A stretch of 64,000 nucleotides of DNA from Larkinella terrae (lineage in GTDB: Bacteria > Bacteroidota > Bacteroidia > Cytophagales > Spirosomataceae). This document shows, piece by piece, positions 16,638 to 25,536 of this stretch. The stretch spans positions 434,001-498,000 of the forward strand of contig NZ_WJXZ01000006.1 in NCBI RefSeq assembly GCF_009668025.1, given 5' to 3'. How positions within the stretch are numbered: the first letter of the stretch is position 1; every line of letters begins with the position of its first letter. The translations under genes and the position numbers were made by a program. Below the pieces are notes generated by a model. That model searched no databases, was not told where the DNA came from, and saw only the letters and a program-made list of their open reading frames with translations.

Positions 16638-17051
16638 TTACAGGATCAGAACGAGTGTTCCACTGATGATTAACAAAGCGCCCACTGCGGTTTTCAGTGT
16701 CAGGGGTTCACCCAGAAAAAGAATCGCCAGAATGATGGTCAGGGCAATGCTGAGTTTGTCGACCGGAGCCACCTGCGACACGGTGCCCAGTTGCAAGGCT
16801 TTAAAATAACACAGCCAAGATAAACCGGTCGTCAGTCCCGAAAGAATCAGAAACGTCCAGGTCGATCCTGACAGCAGGGGCAACTGTCGCCACGCGGCCC
16901 GGGCCAGAACGATGCTCCAGGATAACAGCAGAATGATCACTGTGCGGATGGCTGTTGCCAGATCCGAGTCAACGCCTTTGATCCCGATTTTGGCAAAAAT
17001 GGCCGTTATGGCGGCAAAAAAAGCGGATAACAAAGCGAAAAGCCACCACAT
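16638..17051 (-). CDS. EamA-family half transporter
   Basis: 137 residues with about five membrane helices, a single EamA repeat (WLFALLSAFFAAITAIFAKIG, then LSWLCYFKALQLGTVSQVAPV and ILFLGEPLTLKTAVGALLIIS). Full DMT transporters carry two repeats, so this would act as a dimer, like the 140-residue EamA proteins widespread in bacteria. The substrate is unknown. It stands 95 bases upstream of the PAP2 gene on the same strand. Confidence 0.9.
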   Translation of the reverse strand: MWWLFALLSAFFAAITAIFAKIGIKGVDSDLATAIRTVIILLLSWSIVLARAAWRQLPLLSGSTWTFLILSGLTTGLSWLCYFKALQLGTVSQVAPVDKLSIALTIILAILFLGEPLTLKTAVGALLIISGTLVLIL

Positions 17052-17780
17052 CGTTTCGGTCAGATTAAGCGTTCTACTCCTTCAACGAAATCCGGGCAAA
17101 AAAGTGAATGGTTAACGGCATTTTAGATTCGTACCGGTATTATCGCTTCAGAAAATCTTCAGGATCCCATCGCTTCCCGGGGTCAGCTAACTATTTTTAG
17201 ATCGGTGATTCCATCGCTTTGCAACTTTCCCGCCATGGACCGGTCTTATCCCGATAGTGGATCAAAACGATGATACGAAACGAATCGACCAGGCACTGGT
17301 TGAGCAGGTGTTGCGAGGTGACACGAAGGTGTCTTTAGTTATTGGGGAAGAAACCGGTGGTGGATACGCTGGCAACTTGCTTCAGCAGCAGGATGTGGCA
17401 TTGCAGTCTGCCGTTGACTGGGCCCGAATGCAGAAAACCCGGCAGGTAAAATAACCGGTGTGCTTAGTTATTCGACCGCCTGGGTTGCCAGAAAAGAAAA
17501 ACCGCAGGTCTCGGCAAATTTTCAGTTTTGGTGGATAAAACCTTTTGTTTTCATATTAGAATAATGGGGTAGATACTTTCTTAAAAGTTTGTATTTTTTA
17601 TTTAGAACGGATTGAAATAAGTTTGAACGAATAAGGTCATATAAAAATCGTATTAGCCAGTAAATCAGGGATTTTACTTTATTTTATCAGGGAATCATAG
17701 GATAAGAACAAATAAAATATTAATTTTCCAAAATATAAGTTTATCTATAGTCTACCTTCTATTAATAAGCTATTTTAGTA
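17052..17780. other. Mostly gene-free region with a weak 65-codon frame
   Basis: A frame at 17257-17454 would start at GTG (MDQNDDTKRIDQALVEQ) and has acceptable composition, but no recognisable family and no clear start, so I leave it as doubtful. From 17540 to 17780 the DNA becomes notably AT-rich compared with the neighbourhood, which suggests the promoter of the response regulator at 17781. No exact TAnnTTTG box was found. Confidence 0.35.
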
Positions 17781-18191
17781 ATGTCAACTTGTTTTGATTG
17801 TGTGTTTTTGGTTGATGATGATGAAGATGATCAATTTTTAATGCATAAAGCCTTTCAACAATTTAGTCCCGATTGCTGTATCAAAACCTTAATGAACGGA
17901 GAAGAGCTGCTCACGGCGTTGGAAACGGCCCGGGTTTTGCCTTCCCTGGTATTATTGGACATCAACATGCCGATCATGGATGGGTTGGAAGCTCTCAAAA
18001 TAGTTCGCTCGAATACTCAATTTAACACCTTACCAATCGTCATCTGGACAACCTCCAGCCATGAGGTAGACAGAAACCGTGCCTTTGCTCTGGGCGCAAA
18101 CGGATTTATCACCAAACCCGACACCATTCAGGAGTACAACCGGCTGGTTCTCGACCTGCGTAGAAACTGGCTCCTGGGTCACTGCGTCTAG
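17781..18191 (+). CDS. Receiver-only response regulator (Rcp1-like)
   Basis: A 136-residue receiver domain. The acidic cluster is DDDEDD at residues 12-17, the phosphoacceptor is D60 (LVLLDINMP), T90/T91 follow in VIWTTSS, and K112 is in FITKPD. The acidic cluster and the NMPIMDG motif match the Rcp1-like receivers that pair with phytochrome or hybrid kinases in Cytophagales. No output domain and no kinase are adjacent. It is preceded by a long AT-rich gap and converges on the PQQ dehydrogenase gene. Confidence 0.92.
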   Translation: MSTCFDCVFLVDDDEDDQFLMHKAFQQFSPDCCIKTLMNGEELLTALETARVLPSLVLLDINMPIMDGLEALKIVRSNTQFNTLPIVIWTTSSHEVDRNRAFALGANGFITKPDTIQEYNRLVLDLRRNWLLGHCV

Positions 18192-18227
18192 ACCGACTTC
18201 CTTACCAATGCATTTGAAACGGCGAAT

Positions 18228-18246
18228 CCGGCAACTTTCCTGCCGG
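18228..18246. terminator. Weak terminator-like hairpin between convergent genes
   Basis: CCGGCA (18228-18233) and TGCCGG (18241-18246) form a 6-bp stem with a 7-nt loop between the response regulator stop and the PQQ dehydrogenase stop. There is no T tract, so the call is based on its place between convergent genes. Confidence 0.35.
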
Positions 18247-18261
18247 CATCGTGGTACCCTT

Positions 18262-20376
18262 CTATGGTAACGCGAAGGCCACGTAGCTATCGCCTTTTTT
18301 GGTGCCCAGTTTGGTGCCGCCACAGGCGATGACGATGTATTGTTTTCCGTTCACTTCGTAGGTGCTGGGCGTAGCGTAACCGGCCGCCGGAAGCTCCGTT
18401 TGCCACAAAACCGCCCCGGTTTTTTTGTCGATGACCCGAAACATCCCGTCCTTGCTGGCGGCAATGAACAACAGTCCGCTGGCCGTTACTACGGGGCCAC
18501 CGTAACTTTCGGCGCCGGTTGGAGGAATGCCTTTGGCGGTCAGTTCTTTCAACTCACCGAACGGTTTTTGCCAGAGGTGTTCGCCGGTGTTGAGGTCGAT
18601 GGCCGTGAGCGTTCCCCAGGGCGGCCGAATGCCCGGATAGCCTTTGTTGTCGAGAAATTTGGTGTACCCATTGAATTTATAGGGCACATACGTTTCTTTG
18701 GAACCCGGTTTTGGCGCACTGGCTTCCACTTTTTCATCGCCAAACAGAAATGCTGTCAGCGGCTGTTTTTCGATTTCGGTCAGGCGGGTGAAGCCGGGCA
18801 TCATGCCTTTGCCACTGGTAATTAGTTTGCTGACAAAATCGCGGTCCCGCCGTTGCCCGATGTTAACAAGCGACGGATACCCGCTGGTCGGATTTCCCTT
18901 GCGGTCGGGGCGGTGACAAACCGCGCAGTTGAGCGTGTAAAGCCGTTCGCCGGGGCTGAGGTGCGCCAGTTCTTCTTCTTTCGGCGTGTCGCGCAAACTT
19001 AGTACCCACGCCATTTCGTTGGCATTCACGTACATAATGCCGTCGGGATCAACGGCCGCACCACCCCACTCCGCACCGCCGTCCAGCCCCGGATACACCA
19101 GCGTCGGCGTTTTGCCGAGCGGCTGATACGGTCCCACTTTAGATCGCCGGAACGTGGCCAGCAGCGAATCCCGGTTTTCGGCGTAGGGGTTCAGATCGGC
19201 TTCCGTGATGGTCTGACGAGCAAAAGGAGCGGGGCGGGTCGGAACGGGCTGCGTCGGCCAGGTCGGTTCGTCGGGCAGGGACGATTTGGGATACGGCGTC
19301 TCGCGAATCGGAAACAGCGGTTTTCCGGTTACCCGGTCGAAAACGAACACATGACCGGTTTTGGTCACCTGGGCTACGGCATCGACGAGTTTGCCGTGAC
19401 TGCGGATCGTGACGAGGTTCGGGGGCGCGGGCAGGTCGCGGTCCCAGATGTCGTGGTGAACGAACTGATAATGCCAGATGCGCTTACCGGTTTTGGCGTC
19501 GAGCGCCAGCAGACAGTTGGCAAACAGGTTTTGGCCTTTGCGGTTTCCGCCGTAAAAATCGAAAGCGGCCGAGCCGGTCGGCACATAAACGATGCCCCGC
19601 TTGCGGTCGATCGACATCCCCGACCAGCTATTGGCCCCGCCGACGTTCTTGTTTTTGTAGGTATCCTTCGGCCAGGTGTCGTACCCAAATTCGCCGGGGT
19701 ACGGAATGGTCCGGAACACCCAGGCAATTTTTCCGGTAACCACATCGAATGCCTGAATGTAACCCGGCGCGGCATCCGACGATTCCGAAAGCCGCAAGGG
19801 CATGATTATCAGGTTGCCAAACAAGGTGCCGGGCGTGTTTGAAATCGCAAATTTAGTGGCCGCCGTTGGCCCTAATCCGGCCTTCAGGCTCACTTTTCCG
19901 TTCGTTCCAAAACCGGGAATCAACACGCCCGTGCGGGCATCGACGGCGCAAAGCGAGGAGCCGGAAGCGAAAAGAATGCGTTTATCGTCGTTGTTACTCC
20001 AGTAGGTTACACCCCGGGTGGTGTTGACCCCGCCCCGGTTGCTTTCGGCATACCGCCATTTTTCCTTTCCCGTGGCCGCATCGAGCGCAAACACCTGACT
20101 GGAAGCCGTTACGCCGTATAGCGTTCCGTCGACAATGATCGCGTTGCACTGCACCTGCCCCGAATCTTTGGCGTGATATTCCCAGGCAATTTGTAACTTA
20201 CTCACATTGGACGCGTTAATCTGGTCGAGTGGTGAATAGTGGTTTCGGTCGGGACCGCCGAGGTATTCCGGCCATTCGCGGGAACCGCCGGTTTGCTTTG
20301 GCGTATCAAAAGATTGTTGAGCTGCGATCAGTAAAGCCGCCAGCAGGAAGGCAGCGGGAAATACGAAACGTTTCAT
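18262..20376 (-). CDS. PQQ-dependent dehydrogenase with an inserted cytochrome c domain
   Basis: 704 residues with an N-terminal signal sequence (MKRFVFPAAFLLAALLIAAQ). Beta-propeller W motifs recur (ALDAATGKEKWRYAES, AFDVVTGKIAWVF, ALDAKTGKRIWHY, AIDLNTGEHLW, VIDKKTGAVLWQ), typical of quinoproteins related to membrane glucose dehydrogenase. A cytochrome c unit is inserted at about 480-547: C484-A-V-C487-H488 and the likely axial Met in GKGMMPGF. Propeller sequence resumes after it, so the heme domain sits inside the propeller. It should oxidise a sugar or alcohol in the periplasm and pass electrons through its own heme to the respiratory chain. No PQQ synthesis gene is in the window. Confidence 0.9.
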   Translation of the reverse strand: MKRFVFPAAFLLAALLIAAQQSFDTPKQTGGSREWPEYLGGPDRNHYSPLDQINASNVSKLQIAWEYHAKDSGQVQCNAIIVDGTLYGVTASSQVFALDAATGKEKWRYAESNRGGVNTTRGVTYWSNNDDKRILFASGSSLCAVDARTGVLIPGFGTNGKVSLKAGLGPTAATKFAISNTPGTLFGNLIIMPLRLSESSDAAPGYIQAFDVVTGKIAWVFRTIPYPGEFGYDTWPKDTYKNKNVGGANSWSGMSIDRKRGIVYVPTGSAAFDFYGGNRKGQNLFANCLLALDAKTGKRIWHYQFVHHDIWDRDLPAPPNLVTIRSHGKLVDAVAQVTKTGHVFVFDRVTGKPLFPIRETPYPKSSLPDEPTWPTQPVPTRPAPFARQTITEADLNPYAENRDSLLATFRRSKVGPYQPLGKTPTLVYPGLDGGAEWGGAAVDPDGIMYVNANEMAWVLSLRDTPKEEELAHLSPGERLYTLNCAVCHRPDRKGNPTSGYPSLVNIGQRRDRDFVSKLITSGKGMMPGFTRLTEIEKQPLTAFLFGDEKVEASAPKPGSKETYVPYKFNGYTKFLDNKGYPGIRPPWGTLTAIDLNTGEHLWQKPFGELKELTAKGIPPTGAESYGGPVVTASGLLFIAASKDGMFRVIDKKTGAVLWQTELPAAGYATPSTYEVNGKQYIVIACGGTKLGTKKGDSYVAFALP

Positions 20377-20491
20377 TCGGTCTAGGAAGTACTTATATTG
20401 GACTGATTTCTATGCGATGACAAAAAAGGCACCTCTTGCACGTATCCGGCCCGAAAATATACAACTTCATCAACATTCCTGACGATTATTC

Positions 20492-21868
20492 ATGAATAAT
20501 TCACCCATAACCACCTCCATTTTCGACCTGTTCAAGGTTGGACCCGGCCCGTCGAGTTCACACACGATTGGACCGATGAAGGCAGCTTTTGACTTTCTGG
20601 AGCGATTGCGTCAGCTTTCCGAATCAACACTGGACAACGCCGACTCCATTCAGATGTACCTATACGGTTCGCTGAGCGCAACGGGCAAGGGCCATGGCAC
20701 CGACCGCGCCCTGGTGGCCGGGCTGCTGGGCTGGCAACCCGAATCGACCGATCCGGCGGCTTTGCTGGCCTTGCTGAAAGATCCGGCCGTGACGTATCCG
20801 GTGCAGGTGGGCGAACGGAGGTTTCAACTGGGCGGGGAGCATATTCATTTCGAGCGCAAAAAGTACGATTCGCCCTACGCCAATACCGTAGTTTTCAGAT
20901 TGGTTGGCGGGAATAGTACGGTTTTCGAAGAAGAATATTATTCGATCGGGGGCGGTTTTATTCTGCGAAAAGGAGAGGAGACGGCCGATCAAGCGAACCG
21001 TTTAGTACCGTATCCGTACCAGACCATGAAAGAGTTGAAGGAGCAACTGAAAACGCATAACCTGACGCTGGAAGAACTCATGCTGGCGAACGAAATCGCT
21101 TTGTCGGGTCGGTCGGCGAAGGAAATCAATAACCGCATCGACCTGATTCTGGATTTTATGCACAAGGCCGTCCGGCGCGGGTTGCGGCATACGGGAACCT
21201 TGCCGGGATCGATCAAACTGCGCCGGAAAGCGCCTTTGTTATTTCAGCAGGCGCGGGGACTGGCGCAATCGTCGGACAGTTTTCTGATCTTTCTGAATTC
21301 GTATTGTCTGGCAGCCTCGGAGGAAAATGCCGCCGGGGGCATCGTTGTCACGGCACCGACATCGGGCGCTTCTGGCGTCATTCCTGGCCTGACGTACCTG
21401 GCCAAACACCACTTTCATTATGACAAAGTGACCCTACGGGCGGGCATGTGGGCAGCAGCGGCCATCGGCTTTCTGGTGAAACATAACGCCAGTATTTCGG
21501 GAGCCGAAATGGGTTGCATGGGCGAAATCGGTACGGCCTCGGCGATGGGCGCAGCTTTCCTGACCTATTGCGCGGGGAAACCGATCGAAGCCGTGGAAGC
21601 GGCCGCCGAAATTGGCATCGAGCACCACCTCGGCATGACCTGCGACCCGATCGGCGGTTACGTTCAGATTCCGTGCATCGAGCGCAACGCAATGGGGGCG
21701 GTGAAGGCTTACAACGCGTTTTTGCTGGCAACGGCCGGAACACCCGCCAACCAGAAAATTTCGCTGGATGCCGTGATCAAAGTCATGAAAGCAACCGGGC
21801 GCGATATGTCCACCAAATACAAGGAAACCTCGGAGGCCGGACTAGCGCTGAGTGCGACGGAGTGCTAA
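20492..21868 (+). CDS. sdaA: L-serine ammonia-lyase (iron-sulfur type)
   Basis: 458 residues in one chain, the usual size. The N-terminal beta domain begins IFDLFKVGPGPSSSHTIGP and contains YSIGGGFI; the alpha domain has EENAAGGIVVTAPTSGASG, and the cysteines that bind the 4Fe-4S cluster appear in MGCMGE, MTCDPIGG and IPCIERN (about residues 342, 384 and 395). It deaminates L-serine to pyruvate and ammonia in the cytoplasm. It is transcribed away from the PQQ dehydrogenase and ends in a region rich in small hairpins. Confidence 0.96.
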   Translation: MNNSPITTSIFDLFKVGPGPSSSHTIGPMKAAFDFLERLRQLSESTLDNADSIQMYLYGSLSATGKGHGTDRALVAGLLGWQPESTDPAALLALLKDPAVTYPVQVGERRFQLGGEHIHFERKKYDSPYANTVVFRLVGGNSTVFEEEYYSIGGGFILRKGEETADQANRLVPYPYQTMKELKEQLKTHNLTLEELMLANEIALSGRSAKEINNRIDLILDFMHKAVRRGLRHTGTLPGSIKLRRKAPLLFQQARGLAQSSDSFLIFLNSYCLAASEENAAGGIVVTAPTSGASGVIPGLTYLAKHHFHYDKVTLRAGMWAAAAIGFLVKHNASISGAEMGCMGEIGTASAMGAAFLTYCAGKPIEAVEAAAEIGIEHHLGMTCDPIGGYVQIPCIERNAMGAVKAYNAFLLATAGTPANQKISLDAVIKVMKATGRDMSTKYKETSEAGLALSATEC

Positions 21869-21884
21869 AAGCAAGATGCTTAAC

Positions 21885-22037
21885 AGTCCGAAGGACTTGC
21901 CTACTGATAAGACCGGATGCAATCCGGAGCCTGACCCAAACCCACATACAATCCCAACGGGGTTGATTTGATACCTAACCTCTTCTGCCAGCCCCGGATT
22001 TCATCCGGGGTTATCCGTGGTTAAGCCTTTCAGGCTT
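21885..22037. repeat. Cluster of five 3-nt-loop hairpins
   Basis: Five short palindromes follow each other after sdaA, each with a loop of three bases: 21885-21897 (AGTCC/GGACT), 21913-21927 (CCGGAT/ATCCGG), 21950-21964 (AATCCC/GGGGTT with one wobble pair), 21992-22010 (CCCCGGAT/ATCCGGGG) and 22023-22037 (AAGCCT/AGGCTT). They resemble intergenic REP-like palindromes that I recall from Cytophagales genomes. They fill most of the gap before the next gene. Their copy number elsewhere cannot be seen here. Confidence 0.75.
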
Positions 22038-22222
22038 GCGGCAGATTGACGGGACCATGGGCTGTCACGGTTTTGAACCCTGCGGGAAATTTTGCCCGGC
22101 AAGTGGGCATGTGCGTATTCCACGACTGGAAGAGACTAAAGTGCGGATTTGCAGGGAAATTAGGAACAGGGGTAAACCGGGAACGATTTACCCCTGTTGA
22201 AAATCACGAGACTCCCTTGGAA

Positions 22223-22996
22223 TCACTGGCAGGTAAAAGTATACAAGTAATCATCCAGCTGGTAAGGAGAACGGGAGGAATCGGTTACAAAGATTGAAAT
22301 ACGGCGTTTGACCTGTCCTTTTTCGTCGAAAAGATAGCTAAACGCCAGCGTCCGGCTTGAGATGGAAGGGAACTCCGTAATTGTCATTTTGGTGGGCAAA
22401 TTGCGACTCTTTTTACCGGTAAACGTCGATTCGTCAGGTAGATTTGGCTTGCTTAAATCGTATTCGTAAACCGTAACGGATTTGGGAGTAGCACTTGAAT
22501 TATTGAATAATTCTTCCTTCACCAAATTCCCGCCCACGTACGTGTATTTTCGTAACTCCCCGCTGGTTTCGGTTTGGATTAAATAACCCTCTGAATTATA
22601 AACATAACCCGGACGAACCTGATATCCCTGCTCATTGCGGGGAAAAGTGGTTTCTGTTTTATCCCAATTAATTACCTTGAACACTTCGGGTAGGTATTGA
22701 TAAGTTTCTGCAATTGCGGATCTGGAAGCAAATCCAGTTACTTTTATAACCCGGCCCTCTTCATCAAATGAGTAGTCTCTATTACTGACATACTCAAATT
22801 TGGTTTGATTTCCATCCATTTCGAGGATTTCGTCATAAGAACCGTACGGTAAATCGGTGCTTTTGGTTGTAACCGAAAATGTGCTGATCCGGCATTTTTC
22901 AGTCTCTGGTCGAAGGTGATCCTGCACCGAACAGGCGCTAAGAGCGAGCGAGAAAGCGGTTACTAATAAGGCTGATGGTGTGAAAGGTAATTTCAT
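22223..22996 (-). CDS. Lipoprotein with YD-like repeats (DUF4595-like)
   Basis: 257 residues. A lipoprotein signal ends at LALSAC (cysteine at residue 22). The rest is made of strand pairs such as YSFDEEGRVIKVTGF, YVYNSEGYLIQTET, KYTYVGGNLVKEEL and SYLFDEKGQVKRRIS, a pattern of degenerate YD-like repeats seen in DUF4595-type surface lipoproteins of Bacteroidota. The role is unknown. It is convergent with sdaA across the hairpin cluster. Confidence 0.8.
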   Translation of the reverse strand: MKLPFTPSALLVTAFSLALSACSVQDHLRPETEKCRISTFSVTTKSTDLPYGSYDEILEMDGNQTKFEYVSNRDYSFDEEGRVIKVTGFASRSAIAETYQYLPEVFKVINWDKTETTFPRNEQGYQVRPGYVYNSEGYLIQTETSGELRKYTYVGGNLVKEELFNNSSATPKSVTVYEYDLSKPNLPDESTFTGKKSRNLPTKMTITEFPSISSRTLAFSYLFDEKGQVKRRISIFVTDSSRSPYQLDDYLYTFTCQ

Positions 22997-23760
22997 GGAT
23001 TATTAAGTTTACTAATCTGAAATGAACAGAAAGGACTATTGGTATAATCGGGAGTCCAAGTTTGGATAAAGGGTTGTCAGGATAAGAAAAAAAAGTCGAA
23101 GCGGGCTGTTTAAAGAAGTCAGGAAGTAACTGTAAGATCGGACCGGCGGGAGATCTCCCGAAAGATGCGGCAAGGGTTGAAAGACTTAAAAAACAAAACC
23201 CGGCTAAAAACCGGGCCTGTCCTACTACCATCTCTATTAATTGAGGTTTCTTAAGCCTCCATTCTGTTTAGTCTCCTTTTTTCCGCCAGACGTTGCATGT
23301 ATTTCAAAAAAAGCGTTGAAATAAGCAAAAGCGTAGAAAATATGAGCCAAAAGCCCGAAGTTCTGGTTAGCGATTTTAACGTCGAATTAATCTCAGTTTT
23401 CCATTGCCGGCTTCCGGCATTCTGCACCGAAAAAGCCGGGTTCGACAACCGAAAACCCCGACTTGGCAACCTTGTTATTCTTTCCTTTGGTGACCGGGCA
23501 ACCTTTGTAGACTGCTAATGCAACGCAGGCTATGCCATGAAAACCAAGCACTTTACCCCCAATCAAGTTGAACAACAACGGCGTGAAAAGCGAAGCGAAC
23601 TACGCAAGCCCGACCGGTTTTTAGACGAAACGGCTCTGCGGATTTCCACGGAGCCGTTTGCGTTCACAAGCGTTCTCGAAAAAGGCACCGGTTTCCAATT
23701 TGCCAAAACAAAAGTTGTAACATCGGGTGTTAAATAGATAGATTCATTTTTAAACGTGCT
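22997..23760. other. Gene-poor region with palindrome, hairpin and two doubtful frames
   Basis: A perfect 14-bp palindrome CGGGAGATCTCCCG lies at 23147-23160. A CCCGG/CCGGG hairpin with a 7-nt loop lies at 23199-23215. A minus-strand frame ending at 23251 encodes one plausible membrane helix (FWLIFSTLLLISTLFLKYM) but has only a TTG start; a plus-strand frame at 23537-23737 is charged and unrecognised. Neither is strong enough to call a gene. Confidence 0.4.
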
Positions 23761-24843
23761 ATGGCCACTATCTACACTCCCAAACAGCAACGCGTTCTAT
23801 TAATTGTCAGTCTGATTGTCATTGCCGGTTTTATTCTGGTTGGGTTGCGTCAATATACCATAGCCCTGCTGGGGTCCGGAATTATTTACGTCATTTTTCG
23901 TCCGTGGTTCACCAATCTGGTGCACAAGCGGAAATGGAACCGGCTGTTCGTCAGCATTTTACTAATCTTGTTTTCGGTTTTGGTGATCATCATGCCTTTT
24001 CTGGCTCTCAGTTTATTGTTGATCAACCGGATTCAGTATTATAGTCAGCACACGGAACAGATTCTTCAATTAATCGAAAAGCTTGAAAAAGCGACCGGTA
24101 TTCAGCTGACCAACCAGGCCAACATCAAAAATCTGGTGCAGCAAAGTGCCGGTTTTGCCAGCCGCCAGTTTCCGTCCATCCTGAGTGGAACGCTGGATGT
24201 GGTAATTTCGCTGGGGTTGCTGTACGTCGGTCTGTATTTCATTTTTATGGACGAGGAAAAGTTTTTGAAAGGATTACGGAAATACCTGCCGTTCGAAAAC
24301 GATACGCTGAATGAACTGGGCGAAGACCTGAAAAACATGGTGAATGCCAACGTGTTAGGCCAGGCCCTGGTGTCGCTGGTTCAGTCGGTGCTGACCGGTT
24401 TGACCCTCTGGATTTTTGGCGTTCCGGATGCGGCATTCTGGGGTACGGTGGCTTTCTTTTTTGCGTTTATCCCCATTCTGGGAACCCCGCTGGTGTGGGG
24501 ACCTGCTGGTATTCTGTTGATTTCGCAGGGAAATACCGGCAACGGAATCGGCATCCTGGTGGTTGGCGTGGTGGTAATTATCAACATCGACAACCTGCTT
24601 CGGGTCATGCTGGCCCGGCGGATGGGCGATGTGCACCCGTTTGTTACCCTGACGGGAATCGTGCTGGGCGTACCGGTTTTTGGTATTTTGGGATTGGTCA
24701 TCGGCCCGCTGCTGCTGGCCTATTTTATGGTGCTGTTTAAGGTTTTTGAGCGCCAGAATCGCAGGTTGCAACTGGAAGGCGTCAAACAGGAAGATGTCGT
24801 TGAAGAAAAAGCCGAACGGTCGGTGAAAGGCAGGTTAAAATAA
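23761..24843 (+). CDS. AI-2E family permease-like membrane protein
   Basis: 360 residues with seven or eight membrane segments in the AI-2E (PF01594) order: a helical pair at 12-48, a third helix at 61-88, a long soluble stretch (about 90-150), then GLLYVGLYFIFMDEEKF, a soluble loop, and a C-terminal bundle including IPILGTPLVWGPAGILLI and the PVFGILGLVIGPLLLAYFMV end. The family includes the AI-2 exporter TqsA and Na+/H+ antiporters, so the substrate is open. It ends next to a long hairpin. Confidence 0.92.
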   Translation: MATIYTPKQQRVLLIVSLIVIAGFILVGLRQYTIALLGSGIIYVIFRPWFTNLVHKRKWNRLFVSILLILFSVLVIIMPFLALSLLLINRIQYYSQHTEQILQLIEKLEKATGIQLTNQANIKNLVQQSAGFASRQFPSILSGTLDVVISLGLLYVGLYFIFMDEEKFLKGLRKYLPFENDTLNELGEDLKNMVNANVLGQALVSLVQSVLTGLTLWIFGVPDAAFWGTVAFFFAFIPILGTPLVWGPAGILLISQGNTGNGIGILVVGVVVIINIDNLLRVMLARRMGDVHPFVTLTGIVLGVPVFGILGLVIGPLLLAYFMVLFKVFERQNRRLQLEGVKQEDVVEEKAERSVKGRLK

Positions 24844-24851
24844 TCAATGTA

Positions 24852-24926
24852 AACTGATGAATGTCCAATGTAAAAGTAAAAAGCCATATTCAGGACATTC
24901 ACTTTTACATTGAACATTCATCAGTT
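24852..24926. repeat. Long inverted repeat after the AI-2E gene
   Basis: The arms 24852-24877 and 24901-24926 pair over 26 positions with one mismatch around a 23-nt loop. The arms are AT-rich and lack a GC core, unlike a standard terminator. It lies between convergent genes (AI-2E permease and DHFR-like protein), so it may serve both as a 3' end signal. Confidence 0.85.
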
Positions 24927-24939
24927 AATATTTATCATT

Positions 24940-25461
24940 CTATAATTTCCCTTTTTTTACATAATGCAGTTCCACCAAACCGCATTCGTATCCTTTGGTT
25001 TCGACAAACTGCCAGACATCCGGTTTTTGCGTTGGCTGAAACATCGGGATTCCTTGGCCCAAAATAATCGGATGAACAAAAATCTGGAGTTCGTCAATCA
25101 GGTCGGCTTCAAGTAGAATGGCGTTGATCTGGCCCCCGCCAACCAGAAAGATATCTTTCCCTTCCTGCTGTTTTAATTGTCTGACAAATTCCGCAACATC
25201 TTCCGAAATAAACTGCACGTACGGTGCTTCCGCAGCATCAGAATTTCGGGTGAAGACGTAATTGGTTTGATTTTTATACGGAAAATCGTCAAAACCGGCA
25301 ATCAATTTATACGTTTCGTTACCCATCAGCGTCGCATCGATGGTTTCCATAAACGCATTGTACCCAAATTCTCCTTCCGTAAATAACCAGTCAATTTCAC
25401 CGTTCGGCCCGGCAATATATGCATCTATACTGGTGGCGATGTACAATTTTACCTTTCTCAT
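24940..25461 (-). CDS. DHFR/RibD-C family protein
   Basis: 173 residues. The fold begins KVKLYIATSIDAYIAGPNGEIDWL, with DATLMGNETYKLI and the nucleotide-binding GKDIFLVGGGQINAILL later. This is the RibD C-terminal/dihydrofolate reductase-like family whose members in Bacteroidota are single-domain, about 170-180 residues, and of mostly untested substrate. NAD(P)H-dependent reduction is expected. It follows the AraC gene by 75 bases on the same strand. Confidence 0.92.
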   Translation of the reverse strand: MRKVKLYIATSIDAYIAGPNGEIDWLFTEGEFGYNAFMETIDATLMGNETYKLIAGFDDFPYKNQTNYVFTRNSDAAEAPYVQFISEDVAEFVRQLKQQEGKDIFLVGGGQINAILLEADLIDELQIFVHPIILGQGIPMFQPTQKPDVWQFVETKGYECGLVELHYVKKGKL

Positions 25462-25536
25462 TAGCAGTTTGTTTTCGACAAAAGTAGCGGCTGATGTGAA
25501 CGGAAAATTGTATAAAAATTACCCGGTTTACATTTT

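Noticed and set aside
17257-17454. A possible 65-residue protein with GTG start
   Set aside because: No clear start, no family, and a frame that stays open upstream without an ATG. Recorded as doubtful in the gap entry.
23251-23469. A small single-helix membrane protein on the minus strand
   Set aside because: Only a TTG start is available before the helix and no ribosome site is visible. The helix itself is plausible, so it remains possible.
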